A stretch of 64,000 bases of DNA from Marinobacter lipolyticus SM19 (GTDB taxonomy: Bacteria; Pseudomonadota; Gammaproteobacteria; Pseudomonadales; Oleiphilaceae). The number at the start of each line of letters is the position of its first letter. Positions within the stretch are counted from its first letter, which is position 1. Below the pieces are notes generated by a model. It was not told the DNA's origin. It saw only the letters and a list, made by a program, of their open reading frames with translations, and did not search any database. The translations under genes were made by a program, and so were the position numbers. Positions 44,458-53,630 of this stretch are shown one piece after another. The stretch spans positions 314,969 to 378,968 of the forward strand of contig NZ_KE007317.1 of NCBI RefSeq assembly GCF_000397065.2. Reading direction: 5' to 3'.

Positions 44458-44468
44458 ACTACTGCCCG
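44448..44468. repeat. Perfect inverted repeat shared by two convergent stop codons
   Basis: CGGGCAGTAG (44448-44457), a single A, and CTACTGCCCG (44459-44468). Each arm carries the last codons and TAG stop of one of the two convergent genes, so both proteins end in Gly-Gln-stop. It may also fold as a stem and act as a weak terminator, though no T run follows. Confidence 0.7.
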
Positions 44469-44563
44469 CTTACCCAGACCACGGCAAATGCCACCACCAG
44501 CATGACCAGTAATACCGCAGCCACGGCATCGACACTGCTATCGGAATGCGTACCTTTCTTCAT
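44459..44563 (-). CDS. 34-residue single-helix membrane miniprotein
   Basis: Minus-strand ATG at 44563 preceded by a near-perfect AGGAGG 7 nt upstream (44571-44576), the best ribosome site in this stretch. It encodes MKKGTHSDSSVDAVAAVL and then a hydrophobic helix ending in SGQ: a basic N terminus and one membrane span, the usual miniprotein design. A longer frame to 44653 has no such site. Function unknown. Confidence 0.6.
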   Translation of the reverse strand: MKKGTHSDSSVDAVAAVLLVMLVVAFAVVWVSGQ

Positions 44564-44770
44564 CCGGAAACCTCCTGAAACCTGTTTTTGTTGTAGGGTT
44601 AAGTTAAGCACTGAATTGATATTCGTCCAGTCCTGTTGGCAATTCATTATCACCCAAATCGATAAACATATTTGGAAATAATCATTTTAAGAATATATGC
44701 ACGGTGATATTCTGCCCCCCTCAAAGGGCTATAATGCCTTATACCACGCGTTTTAGCAGGACGTTTTACT
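44564..44770. promoter_or_regulatory. Control region between the miniprotein and the sulfite reductase
   Basis: A 207-bp AT-rich gap. A perfect TATAAT at 44730-44735 lies 35 nt before the sulfite reductase start with no good -35, as expected for a promoter that needs an activator such as CysB. The AT-rich stretch 44660-44700 is a possible activator site. Confidence 0.4.
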
Positions 44771-46423
44771 ATGTACGTATACGACGAACACGATCGGCAA
44801 ATCGCAGCCGAACGGGTTGCCCAATTCCGAGACCAGACCGAGCGCGCTCTCGCTGGCGAGCTGAGCGAAGACGAGTTCCTTCCCCTTCGCCTCCAGAATG
44901 GTCTTTACGTTCAGCGTCTTGCGCCCATGCTGCGGATCGCCGTCCCTTATGGCATGCTTCGGTCCGAGCAACTGCGCCGTCTGGCACGGGTTACCCGTGA
45001 CTACGACAAAGGCTATGCCCACTTCACCACCCGCCAGAACGTCCAATTGAACTGGCCCGCGCTGGAAGACGTCCCGGACATATTGGCGGAACTGGCGGAA
45101 GTGGAAATGCACGCCAACCAGACCAGCGGTAACTGCATTCGCAACACCACCACGGATCAGTTCTCCGGCGTTCAGGTCGATGAGGTCGCTGATCCCAGAC
45201 CTTATTGCGAGATTATCCGTCAGTGGTCCACGTTCCACCCGGAATTTGCCTTCCTGCCCCGCAAGTTCAAGGTAGCGGTCAACGCTTCCGAGAAAACCGA
45301 CCGTGCGGCCATCCAGGTTCACGATATCGGCCTGCAGATGGTGCGTAATGATCAGGGGGAGCTCGGCTTCCGCGTCCATGTGGGCGGTGGCCTCGGCCGC
45401 ACCCCGATGGTCGGTCCGGTTATTCGCGAATTCCTGCCGGAGCTGGACCTGCTGACGTACCTGGAAGCTGTATTGCGGGTTTATAACCGCTACGGACGCC
45501 GGGACAACAAATTCAAGGCGCGAATCAAAATTCTGGTCAAGGCACTGACGCCGGAAGGTTTTGCCGAGAAGGTTGAAGCTGAGTGGTCCCATATCAAGGA
45601 CTCCCCCACTCGCCTGACCCGCGAAGCCATTGAACGGATTCAGGGCTACTTCACTGAGCCCGCCTACGATGCACTGGAGAACGCCACTGAGTTGCTGGCG
45701 TCCCAGCGCTTCGATAACCGTCAGTTTGATCAGTGGCTCAGCCACAATGTCGACAGCCACAAGAAACCGGGTTACGCCATCGTCACCCTGACCATGAAGA
45801 AAACCGGCACACCGCCCGGGGATGTGTCTGACACCCAATTGGAACAGATTGCCGAGCTTGCAGAGCAATACAGCTTTGGCGAGGTCCGTGTCACCCACCA
45901 GCAAAATGTCGTGCTGGCTGACGTTCGCCAGGACCAGCTGTTTGAGCTCTGGCAGAGCATTGAGCCCATGGGCTTCGCAACTGCCAACCTCAATACACTG
46001 ACCGACGTCATTTGCTGCCCGGGCGGCGATTACTGCGCCCTGGCCAACGCCAAGTCGATTCCTGTGGCCGAATCCATACAGCGTCGCTTTGACGACAAGG
46101 ATTTCCTTTACGACCTAGGGGACATTGATCTGAACATCTCCGGGTGCATGAACGCCTGTGGCCACCATCACGTTGGCAACATCGGTGTTCTGGGTGTCGA
46201 CAAGAAAGGCGCAGAATTCTATCAGGTGAGCCTCGGCGGTTCGTCACATCATGACGCCACCATCGGCAAGATCCTCGGGCCTTCCTTCGCCCAGGAAGAC
46301 ATGCCGGATGTCATCGCCAAGATCATCGATGTTTATGTCGACAACCGGAAGGAGGAAGAGCCCTTCCTCGAAACCTATCGTCGAATCGGAATTGAGCCAT
46401 TCAAGGAGCGGGTCTATGCCTGA
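44771..46423 (+). CDS. Nitrite/sulfite reductase (CysI-type, ferredoxin- or NADPH-dependent)
   Basis: A 550-residue siroheme/4Fe-4S reductase of the CysI/NirA group. The two ferredoxin-like repeats and siroheme regions are recognisable (HFTTRQNVQLNWPALEDVP, RVTHQQNVVLADV), and the cluster cysteines are in ICCPGGDYCALANA and ISGCMNACGHHHVGNIG (CX5C...CX3C). With the DUF934 gene after it, as in Pseudomonas, it is most likely the assimilatory sulfite reductase. The two genes overlap by 8 bp. Confidence 0.9.
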   Translation: MYVYDEHDRQIAAERVAQFRDQTERALAGELSEDEFLPLRLQNGLYVQRLAPMLRIAVPYGMLRSEQLRRLARVTRDYDKGYAHFTTRQNVQLNWPALEDVPDILAELAEVEMHANQTSGNCIRNTTTDQFSGVQVDEVADPRPYCEIIRQWSTFHPEFAFLPRKFKVAVNASEKTDRAAIQVHDIGLQMVRNDQGELGFRVHVGGGLGRTPMVGPVIREFLPELDLLTYLEAVLRVYNRYGRRDNKFKARIKILVKALTPEGFAEKVEAEWSHIKDSPTRLTREAIERIQGYFTEPAYDALENATELLASQRFDNRQFDQWLSHNVDSHKKPGYAIVTLTMKKTGTPPGDVSDTQLEQIAELAEQYSFGEVRVTHQQNVVLADVRQDQLFELWQSIEPMGFATANLNTLTDVICCPGGDYCALANAKSIPVAESIQRRFDDKDFLYDLGDIDLNISGCMNACGHHHVGNIGVLGVDKKGAEFYQVSLGGSSHHDATIGKILGPSFAQEDMPDVIAKIIDVYVDNRKEEEPFLETYRRIGIEPFKERVYA

Positions 46424-46919
46424 AGTTATCACTAAAGACGGGGCCATCAAGCAGGACTCCTGGGTTGTTGTTTCCCGTCCTGAGGATGGTGAGTCCCTGA
46501 ACATGCCTGAGCAGCCGGCACTGATTCCAGCGGATCTTTGGCTGGCTGGCAAGGAGCACTTTGAAGGCCGTGATGATATCGGGGTCTGGTTCGACAGCCA
46601 CGATGAGCCGGAGATTCTTGAGGGGCTGGTCAATGAGCTGCCGCTGATTGCGGTGAATTTTCCCAAGTTTGCCGATGGCCGGGGTTACAGCATTGCGCGG
46701 CTGTTGCGGGAGCGCTTTGGCTATGAGAATGAGCTGCGGGCGATCGGGGATGTTCTGCTGGATCAGTTGCAGTTCATGAAGCGTTGTGGCTTTGATAGCT
46801 ATGCGTTGCGGGAAGATAAGGATGCGTCCAAGGCTGCCCGTGCTCTGAACTTTTTCAGTCAGGGGTATCAGGCTGCTACGGATACCGATGTGCCGCTATT
46901 TCGTCGGCGCGCTTCCTGA
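46416..46919 (+). CDS. DUF934 domain-containing sulfur-assimilation protein
   Basis: A 167-residue protein of the DUF934 family, regularly encoded directly behind CysI-type reductases. NFPKFADGRGYSIARLLRERFGY and GDVLLDQLQFMKRCGFDSY are its conserved core. ATG at 46416 has AAGGAG 8 nt upstream and overlaps the reductase stop by 8 bp; the longer frame from 46251 is not the gene. Role: sulfite reduction partner, mechanism unknown. Confidence 0.85.
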   Translation: MPEVITKDGAIKQDSWVVVSRPEDGESLNMPEQPALIPADLWLAGKEHFEGRDDIGVWFDSHDEPEILEGLVNELPLIAVNFPKFADGRGYSIARLLRERFGYENELRAIGDVLLDQLQFMKRCGFDSYALREDKDASKAARALNFFSQGYQAATDTDVPLFRRRAS

Positions 46920-46938
46920 ATCTATTGACTCCCGGGAC

Positions 46939-46968
46939 GAACAAAGGGGAACGAGTTACCCTTTGTTC
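46939..46968. terminator. Hairpin between the convergent sulfite-reductase and acuI units
   Basis: GAACAAAGGG and CCCTTTGTTC form a perfect 10-bp stem with a 10-nt loop, 19 nt after the DUF934 stop. It could stop transcripts from both sides, but no T run follows, so it may need Rho. Confidence 0.55.
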
Positions 46969-47012
46969 TCGCTGACTTTTGTGCCAGCCCTTCCCTTCAA
47001 AGCGACAGCGCT

Positions 47013-48011
47013 TTAAAGAGCGTGATCCAGCACAATCTTTCCTGACGACTCTCCTTTCAAAAACGCCCTCAGGGCGCCGTCCAGTTGACCGCGTCCGATA
47101 TCACGGGCGGAGGCTTCGGTTTTCGGGCAGGCCCACTCTCCAGCGAACTTTTTCCAGACAGCGGCTTTGTCCGCCAGCGGGATTTCCACCGAATCAACGC
47201 CAAGTAGATTCACACCCCGCAGGATGAACGGCAGAACTGTGGTCTCCAGTTGCGGGCCGGCGACCAGGCCGCAGCAGGATACGGAACCACCTGGCTGGAT
47301 CTGTTTCAGCAGTTCTGCCAGGGGTTGTCCGCCGACGGTGTCCACGGCGTTGGCGAATACGGGCTTGAGCATGGGCTTTTTCTCCGCGGCCAGGGCTTCA
47401 CGGCCAACGACCTCTGAGGCTCCCAGGGCCTTCAGTTCGTCAGCGTGATCCTGTTTGCCGCTGATAGCGACCACGTCAAAACCAAGTTTCGATAACAATT
47501 CCACCGCGACACTACCGACAGCGCCGCTGGCGCCGGACACAGCGACTTTACCCTGTTCTGGGCTGGCACCCATCTGGAGCAATTTCTGGACGCACAGGCC
47601 GGCTGTCAGGCCGGCAGTGCCATAGATCATGGCAGTGCGGCCATTCCAACCTTGCGGCAGGGCGACACACCAGGACGCCGGTACGCGGACGTACTCGCCA
47701 AATCCGCCATCGGTGTTCATGCCCAGGTCGTAACCGGTCACGATAACCTTGCTGCCAACAACTGGCTCACCAGAAGCGGATTCGATGACCTCACCGGCAG
47801 CATCGATGCCGGGGGTGTGGGGAAAGTTTCTGGTGACGCCCTTGTTGCCGGAAGCGGACAGTGCGTCCTTGTAGTTCAGGGACGAGTGACTGACTTTGAT
47901 CAGTACTTCATTGGCCGGCAGGTCGCTGGTCGAGACTGTCTGTTCACTGCCAGTGTATTCTCCGCCCTGCTCCTGGACACGCCAGGATTTGAATTTGGTC
48001 GTTGTTGTCAT
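47013..48011 (-). CDS. acuI: Acrylyl-CoA reductase/NADPH oxidoreductase (AcuI/YhdH family)
   Basis: A 332-residue medium-chain dehydrogenase without the catalytic zinc, of the YhdH/AcuI family that reduces acrylyl-CoA to propionyl-CoA. NYKDALSASGNKGVTRNFPHTPGIDAAGEV and the nucleotide motif VSGASGAVGSVAVELL identify it. In marine bacteria AcuI detoxifies acrylate from DMSP, but housekeeping copies are common and no dmd or ddd gene is nearby, so no DMSP role is claimed. Confidence 0.85.
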   Translation of the reverse strand: MTTTTKFKSWRVQEQGGEYTGSEQTVSTSDLPANEVLIKVSHSSLNYKDALSASGNKGVTRNFPHTPGIDAAGEVIESASGEPVVGSKVIVTGYDLGMNTDGGFGEYVRVPASWCVALPQGWNGRTAMIYGTAGLTAGLCVQKLLQMGASPEQGKVAVSGASGAVGSVAVELLSKLGFDVVAISGKQDHADELKALGASEVVGREALAAEKKPMLKPVFANAVDTVGGQPLAELLKQIQPGGSVSCCGLVAGPQLETTVLPFILRGVNLLGVDSVEIPLADKAAVWKKFAGEWACPKTEASARDIGRGQLDGALRAFLKGESSGKIVLDHAL

Positions 48012-48036
48012 ACTGGTCCCCGTTTGTCTGTATCAG

Positions 48037-49098
48037 CTATTGGATTTTCTGGTTGCGAAACGCGCCCAACACTTTCCACACGGTGTGCTCAAGGGCTGCG
48101 CTGGTCGCCAGGCCAAGCTTTTCCGGCAAGGTCCGTTTGCGCTGGTAGCTCACTGAGATTACGTCTGCACTTTCACAGGCATCAATGAGATATTCGTCGG
48201 ATGTTTTGATTTCGTCGACCAGATTTACATCCATTGCACGGCGACCAAACCAAATGTCGCCATTCGCTACGGCCGTGATGTCGAGGCCCGGGCGGCGTTC
48301 ACTGACGTACTCCTTGAAGAGCACATGGGTGTCTTCGAGGTCTTCCAGGAATTTCTGCCGGCCTTTATCGGTATTTTCACCAAATACCGTCAACGTGCGC
48401 TTGTGCTCACCAGCCGTGAGGACTTCGAAATCCACGTCATTCTTTTTGAGGAAGCGGTGGAAATTCGGAAGTTGGGCAACGACACCGATGGAACCAAGTA
48501 CGGCGAAGGGGGATGCCACGATACGATCCGCGACACAGGCCATCATATAACCGCCACTGGCGGCCACTTTATCCACGCAGGCGGTCAGGTGCAGGCCCTT
48601 GCTGCGGATCCGGTCCAACTGCGCCGCAGCCAGCCCGTAGGAATGCACCAGACCACCGCCGCTCTCAAGCCGTATCACAACTTCATCCCTGGCCGGATCT
48701 GCCACGCTCAATACCGCCGTCACCGCCCTGCGGAGCGGATCGGTGTCACTTGCCTTGATGTCACCATCGAAATCCAGGACGAACACCCGTTTCCTGGTAT
48801 CGGCCTGGCCTTCTCCGGCTTTCACTTTATCCTTTTCCGCCTTGGCCCGGGCTTTCTCTTCTTTCTTATGCTTCTTGTCCCAGGCCTTACGTTCATGGTC
48901 CGAGAGTAGACGGGCCTGGAGTGATTCCCTGAGCTTGCGGTACTTTTCGTTAAGCTTGCGAACCCGCAACTCCCCTTCACCGTCGTCTCCTTTATCCCTT
49001 TGGGCTGCTGACATAACAACCGAGATAACCACGACCACTGCAATGACCAGCGTCACGGCCTTGGCGACGAATAAACCGAACTCTGTCAGAAATTCCAA
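48037..49098 (-). CDS. sohB: Inner-membrane serine protease SohB (S49 family)
   Basis: A 353-residue S49 peptidase with two N-terminal hydrophobic segments and a long Lys/Glu-rich linker, then the signal-peptide-peptidase-like core. Catalytic Ser lies in DKVAASGGYMMACVADRI and the catalytic Lys in GEHKRTLTVFGE. SohB in E. coli suppresses degP loss. It is divergent from the SCP2 gene across 227 bp and lies 25 nt upstream of acuI on the same strand. Confidence 0.9.
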   Translation of the reverse strand: MEFLTEFGLFVAKAVTLVIAVVVVISVVMSAAQRDKGDDGEGELRVRKLNEKYRKLRESLQARLLSDHERKAWDKKHKKEEKARAKAEKDKVKAGEGQADTRKRVFVLDFDGDIKASDTDPLRRAVTAVLSVADPARDEVVIRLESGGGLVHSYGLAAAQLDRIRSKGLHLTACVDKVAASGGYMMACVADRIVASPFAVLGSIGVVAQLPNFHRFLKKNDVDFEVLTAGEHKRTLTVFGENTDKGRQKFLEDLEDTHVLFKEYVSERRPGLDITAVANGDIWFGRRAMDVNLVDEIKTSDEYLIDACESADVISVSYQRKRTLPEKLGLATSAALEHTVWKVLGAFRNQKIQ

Positions 49099-49325
49099 AT
49101 TGCTTCTCCAGCCTGATTTTCAAAGCGCAGATTGTAACTTACAGGTCTCATTGAGGTAAGCAACATAGAAATTTAAAACAAGCGTTCGATCGAGCTTGAC
49201 ACTGCCAGGTCGGCACCATAAAGTCGAATGGCTACGTCGGCTAACCCTGGCCTTCCGGAACAGGCTCACTGCCAGGGGCGTCAAGCCGTCACCAAGCCAT
49301 GACAATCACCAATAAGGGTAAAATA

Positions 49326-49640
49326 ATGTCTGTAGCTCAGGTATTTGACAAACTCGAACAGAATTTCAACGCAGACGCAGCCGAAGGCCTGGATCTGGTA
49401 TTCCAGTTCGATATCGAAGATGACAAAACCTACCATCTGGTCATCAACGATGGCACCTGCAAACTCCACGAAGGTGCGAACGACGATCCTTCCGTAACCC
49501 TGATCATGAACTCTGAAACCCTGCAGGGCATTGTGTCAGGCGAAACTGATGGCATGCAGGCATTCATGGCTGGTCAACTGCGCGCCGAAGGCGACATGAT
49601 GCTGGCTACCAAGCTGGGTGAACTGTTCAAGATGGGCTGA
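49326..49640 (+). CDS. SCP2 sterol-binding domain protein
   Basis: A 104-residue single-domain SCP2-like lipid carrier: LDLVFQFDIEDDKTYHLVI, MNSETLQGIVSGETDGMQAF and GQLRAEGDMMLATKLGELF. Such small SCP2 proteins bind fatty acyl-CoA or other lipids. The ATG at 49326 has AAGGGT 6 nt upstream; an ATG at 49299 exists but has no site. A strong terminator follows. Confidence 0.88.
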   Translation: MSVAQVFDKLEQNFNADAAEGLDLVFQFDIEDDKTYHLVINDGTCKLHEGANDDPSVTLIMNSETLQGIVSGETDGMQAFMAGQLRAEGDMMLATKLGELFKMG

Positions 49641-49663
49641 ATCGGCCCGGACAGACAGACCTG

Positions 49664-49697
49664 TAAAAAAACCCCGCCGTGCAGCAGGGGTTTTTTA
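49664..49697. terminator. Bidirectional Rho-independent terminator SCP2/fimL
   Basis: AAAAAACCCC and GGGGTTTTTT enclose GCCGTGCAGCA, which can extend the stem by GC pairs. A and T runs on both sides serve the SCP2 gene and the convergent fimL. Confidence 0.85.
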
Positions 49698-49704
49698 TAT
49701 CTTT

Positions 49705-51411
49705 CTACAGGCCTACGTCGTTCATTGACGATTCGGCGAGACGAAGTAGGTCGGCGTTGCGATCTTCTCGCTTACCAATGCTCTCGATGTAATACTCAAG
49801 GGATGTCAGCGCATCGGCCAGAGCTTCCAGCACCTGGGGCGACGGCGCCTCCCGGGAATCCAGAAGGCGCGCCTGGATTGATGCAGCAACACGCTCCAGA
49901 ACGCCTGCCGCGCCGGGATCACCAACCATGTGCAAGCCACCCCAAATGCTGTGAAGCGTGCCTGGAAGATTGGCCAGGTGCATCCTGTCATAATCAGACT
50001 CAATAAAGGCAGTAATAGCGCGTTTGGCCAGGGTCAGCGCACTGCGAGCCTCATCGGCAACAACGTACGTCGCTTCCTGAAGATACAGGGACTCATCACG
50101 CTTTCGATCACCTGCTGCCAGGGAATCCGTCTCCGAGGTAATGCCCCGGGTAACGATCTGCATGATCGCATCTTCAATACCCAGCACAGAGTCCGCCAAC
50201 GCGTAAAGTTCATCCTCACTTGGAGAACGGGACTCGGATTCCCAACTACGCAATCGGCTCGCTTCTCCACGACACTTGCCAGCCAGTTGATTGAGGTCCA
50301 GCATGACCAGGGTGTTGCCTAGACGCTCAAGGGTTTCCGCAATGGATGAGAATTCCGCCAGGTCTGGTTCAATTCCACGCTCAATAATGTCGAGCTTGTC
50401 CTTGAGCTGGTTAAGCTCCTCCTGCAAGGCTTCTGACAGGGACTTGAGAACGTCGGCCCCGGGTCCATAAAGCCTGCGGGCATGGGCCTCCAGCATGGAG
50501 TCTGGAAATTCCGCAGGCGTCAATCGATACGCGGAGAGAATGTTCGTCACCTCCGGATTTCCGGAGCCGCTGCGATAGAGCACATAAATCATATCGCGGA
50601 TCAGCGAGTCCGGGGCATCCTTGGAAGTTGATACTTTTCCGACGTATACCACTTCCCTGGCGTACTTCTCGATACGCATGAACATGCGCTTGCGCGCCTT
50701 TGTGAACGGCATTGCCCGGTCGAGCATGGTGTCCGCGACGATGGACGCCAAACACCACATTCCCCCCATTGGCGTTCCGCGACAGACTCTAGCCAACCCC
50801 CGAGCCGCGCGACCGAACAGCTTTTGGCTGACAACCTCATTCCGCTCCCGCAACATGCCCAGCAGGGCCACCTGAAAGGTTAACCTCATCCGACGGGCCA
50901 GAATCTCGTACTCGGCCTCATTACCCTCAAACGGTTGTAATGACATCCCGGAACAGAAGTCCGGTCGCTTTCTGACGTCAATGTCAAAGAAGCAGGATTC
51001 CGGGTATGGCTTCTCCTTGCGAGCCTCCCGCAAGTCGTTGATGACCGGCAACAAGAGTTCCGGGTGATCCACGCGTTGCTGGTGATAGTACTCGACGTAT
51101 CGCCGCAGGATAAATAAAGCGCTGTTAAGGGTGGTGAGCAGAATGTTCTTGTCGTCGTTGGCGCCGACGGGTACATCGTTCGCCATCGTGACGGCCTCCT
51201 GGCACAGCAGGATACCACCGCGTAGCTCGACAAGAATGAAGATACCGCGAAGCTGGTTCAGAAAATCCACGCAGTTCTGGAGGTCTTCGCCACTCTCACG
51301 ATTTTCCTGAAAGCGTTCAAGGCTGGACTCGGCCTGCTTTATGGTCTGCTCAATTTCACTTTTGACCAGATCAAAGGATTGTGACTTCGTCGCCAAAGAC
51401 GATTGAACCAT
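49705..51411 (-). CDS. fimL: FimL-like protein (stand-alone ChpA N-terminal homologue)
   Basis: A 568-residue, wholly helical protein resembling the N terminus of the pilus chemotaxis kinase ChpA: E-I-E-Q-T-I-K-Q-A near the start, LNQLRGIFILVELRGGILLCQEA, then LLPVINDLREARKEKPYPES. In Pseudomonas aeruginosa FimL has this make-up, length (557) and neighbours (dnaQ, rnhA) and links pilus function to cAMP through FimV and CyaB. No kinase or receiver domain is present. Phosphorylatable histidines typical of Hpt domains are not evident. Confidence 0.78.
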   Translation of the reverse strand: MVQSSLATKSQSFDLVKSEIEQTIKQAESSLERFQENRESGEDLQNCVDFLNQLRGIFILVELRGGILLCQEAVTMANDVPVGANDDKNILLTTLNSALFILRRYVEYYHQQRVDHPELLLPVINDLREARKEKPYPESCFFDIDVRKRPDFCSGMSLQPFEGNEAEYEILARRMRLTFQVALLGMLRERNEVVSQKLFGRAARGLARVCRGTPMGGMWCLASIVADTMLDRAMPFTKARKRMFMRIEKYAREVVYVGKVSTSKDAPDSLIRDMIYVLYRSGSGNPEVTNILSAYRLTPAEFPDSMLEAHARRLYGPGADVLKSLSEALQEELNQLKDKLDIIERGIEPDLAEFSSIAETLERLGNTLVMLDLNQLAGKCRGEASRLRSWESESRSPSEDELYALADSVLGIEDAIMQIVTRGITSETDSLAAGDRKRDESLYLQEATYVVADEARSALTLAKRAITAFIESDYDRMHLANLPGTLHSIWGGLHMVGDPGAAGVLERVAASIQARLLDSREAPSPQVLEALADALTSLEYYIESIGKREDRNADLLRLAESSMNDVGL

Positions 51412-51557
51412 AAACGCTTCCTGTTAACTTCGCGGAAACTACCGCGCCCTGTTCTTGGAATAGGTACTTATAACACAAAACTCAAGTTGCTCAAGAAATC
51501 AGGAATGTAACAAATAGTACAGGCTGATCCAGTTCTCATTCCGGATCCGCGACCATG

Positions 51558-52271
51558 TTATTCCCCGGGACCGTCCATACGCCCCCAGACAGTACCGCCC
51601 GCCTGCTTGGCCAGAACTTCCATAAACGCATCATGAGCGGCCTGCTCTTCTTCGGATGCCTTGAGAACTTTCAGCGGATTTCTCTCTGCCGCCAAACGAC
51701 GTATGCCGTCAACACCACCGTTGTCGTCACTTCCCGCATCCAGGGAAAGCGCGGTCTGACCGCCGGTCAGTAGCAGGTAGACATCGGCCAGAATCTCGGC
51801 ATCCAGCAGTGCCCCGTGCAATTCACGGTTACTGTTGTCGACGCCATAACGTTTGCACAGGGCATCGAGGCTGTTCTTCTGACCCGGATGTTTTTTTCGA
51901 GCAATGGCAAGAGAATCCACAACACCGCAATGGTCGGCGGTTTTTCGCAAGGGCTTCAGTCTCGCGAACTCGGAATCCATGAACCCGACGTCAAACGCTG
52001 CGTTGTGAATGACCAGTTCGGCCCCTTTGATGAATTCAAAGAACTCATTGGCGATTTCGGAAAACACCGGTTTGTCCGCCAGGAACTCATTGGTGATTCC
52101 GTGGACGGTAATGGCTTCCGCCTCTACCTCACGCTCGGGATTGATGTACACGTGATAGTTACGACCGGTCAGCTGCCGCTCCATCATTTCAACGCAGCCA
52201 ATCTCGATAATGCGATGACCTTCCGAAGGATCAATACCCGTGGTTTCAGTATCCAGTACTATCTGTCTCAT
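51558..52271 (-). CDS. dnaQ: DNA polymerase III epsilon subunit (3'-5' proofreading exonuclease)
   Basis: A 237-residue proofreading exonuclease of the DEDDh type: ExoI VLDTETTGID, ExoII IHNAAFDVGFM, ExoIII HGALLDAEILADVY. The C-terminal ~50 residues, including an Asp/Gly-rich stretch, should bind the alpha subunit. ATG at 52271 has AGGG 5 nt upstream; GTG at 52277 is possible. It lies 17 nt after rnhA, and fimL follows after 146 nt. Confidence 0.95.
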   Translation of the reverse strand: MRQIVLDTETTGIDPSEGHRIIEIGCVEMMERQLTGRNYHVYINPEREVEAEAITVHGITNEFLADKPVFSEIANEFFEFIKGAELVIHNAAFDVGFMDSEFARLKPLRKTADHCGVVDSLAIARKKHPGQKNSLDALCKRYGVDNSNRELHGALLDAEILADVYLLLTGGQTALSLDAGSDDNGGVDGIRRLAAERNPLKVLKASEEEQAAHDAFMEVLAKQAGGTVWGRMDGPGE

Positions 52272-52288
52272 GCTCACCCTGTCTCTGA

Positions 52289-52732
52289 CTACGTATTAGC
52301 CAACTCTTCAACACCCCGGTTGGCCAACTCATCCGCCAGTTCGTTATCCGGAACGCCGGAGTGCCCCTTGACCCAATGCCAATTTACTTTGTGGCGGGCA
52401 ACCTGATCATCCAGTTCCCGCCACAAGTCTTCATTCTTTACCGGTTTCTTCGCGGCGGTTTTCCAGCCGTTGCGTTTCCAGCCGGCCATCCATTCCGTTA
52501 TGCCCTTGCGCACGTACTGGGAATCGGTAAAAAGTTCCACCTCACAAGCGCGCTTAAGCGTTTCCAGCCCACGGATCGCGGCCATCAGTTCCATGCGGTT
52601 GTTGGTGGTTTGCCGCTCACCACCATGCAGGGTTTTCCTGGCATCGCCATACCGGAGAACCACGCCCCATCCACCGGGCCCCGGATTACCCTTGCAGGCA
52701 CCATCGGTATAAAGAACAACCTTACCGGTCAT
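52289..52732 (-). CDS. rnhA: Ribonuclease HI
   Basis: A 147-residue RNase H that removes the RNA strand of RNA-DNA hybrids. Active acids are in [25 protein letters not shown] and [13 protein letters not shown], and the basic handle [19 protein letters not shown] is present. ATG at 52732 follows GGAG by 5 nt. The frame stays open further upstream into the methyltransferase gene, which is chance. It overlaps that gene by 11 bp. Confidence 0.96.
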   Translation of the reverse strand: MTGKVVLYTDGACKGNPGPGGWGVVLRYGDARKTLHGGERQTTNNRMELMAAIRGLETLKRACEVELFTDSQYVRKGITEWMAGWKRNGWKTAAKKPVKNEDLWRELDDQVARHKVNWHWVKGHSGVPDNELADELANRGVEELANT

Positions 52733-53534
52733 TACAACTCCCTGACTGTCTTGATTTGATACTGATGCGACTGGCGCACCCCCGGGACACACCCACGGTC
52801 CCGGAACCCGGCAGTGTAATGACTTTTTGCTTGTTCCACACGGGGCGGCGGGGAATACGTGAACACACCCGCTTTCTGGCGACGATACAGTAATAGGCAC
52901 CAATAGGCAGGATCCCGTTTCCACATACCCGCTCAAGCAGACTCTGGCGCCGTTCGGAAACGGGCTTCTGTATCGGCAGACGATAAAAACACGAGCGGGA
53001 GAATTCAACCGAAAAGTCCAGCAACCTGAGCCAGTCTTCCATCCGACTTTTCATCAGGAATCGCCCGCCCCACGGCCCCGTCCTTGACCGCGATAATAAT
53101 CGGCGCGCTCCCCAGACGCTGACCGGGTTGAACCCGATCAACAAGATAGTGGCCTCTCCGCGCAGGACGCGTGACGCTTCCCGCAACACCTGATGGGGAT
53201 GGGGAGAAAAGTCTGCAGTGTGATGAAGAATCACCAGGTCCATAGAGTCACCGGGAAATGGCAACTCATCGGCATCACACACCGCCACCCCTTCTGGAAT
53301 AGCCGCCCCCCACTTTGGGGTTGTCACTATCTTCTGTGAAAAATCGGTACTGCTGGCCAGCGGAACACGATGGCTGATCCCCACTTGCAACTGCCTGGCT
53401 CCCGTAAGGTTTCGAAGATGGTGATCAACACAAGCACGCTGGTCGGCCAGCAACGCACGACCAAGAGGCGTCTGATACCAGCGTTCAAAGCTATCGTGTC
53501 GTAACGAAAAATCAACGGGTTCGCTTGATGCCAT
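52722..53534 (-). CDS. Class I SAM-dependent methyltransferase
   Basis: A 270-residue methyltransferase at the position held in Pseudomonas by a gene of the same class next to rnhA. Motif I is degenerate; the post-I/motif II regions are clearer ([45 protein letters not shown]). The C-terminal ~60 residues are basic. Starts at ATG 53534 and ends inside rnhA, 11 bp overlap. Substrate not known. Confidence 0.8.
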   Translation of the reverse strand: MASSEPVDFSLRHDSFERWYQTPLGRALLADQRACVDHHLRNLTGARQLQVGISHRVPLASSTDFSQKIVTTPKWGAAIPEGVAVCDADELPFPGDSMDLVILHHTADFSPHPHQVLREASRVLRGEATILLIGFNPVSVWGARRLLSRSRTGPWGGRFLMKSRMEDWLRLLDFSVEFSRSCFYRLPIQKPVSERRQSLLERVCGNGILPIGAYYCIVARKRVCSRIPRRPVWNKQKVITLPGSGTVGVSRGCASRISIKSRQSGSCNDR

Positions 53535-53630
53535 TACGGTCTGTCCCCGGCCATGTAATGACCGCCCTTGGGACGGTCTTCGTAATGCATTATCATAACA
53601 GGGACATCCACTTGGCACATGTAGGGCCCT

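Noticed and set aside
44753..45904. 383-codon minus-strand frame across the sulfite reductase
   Set aside because: Antisense to a clear siroheme reductase; no recognisable protein features.
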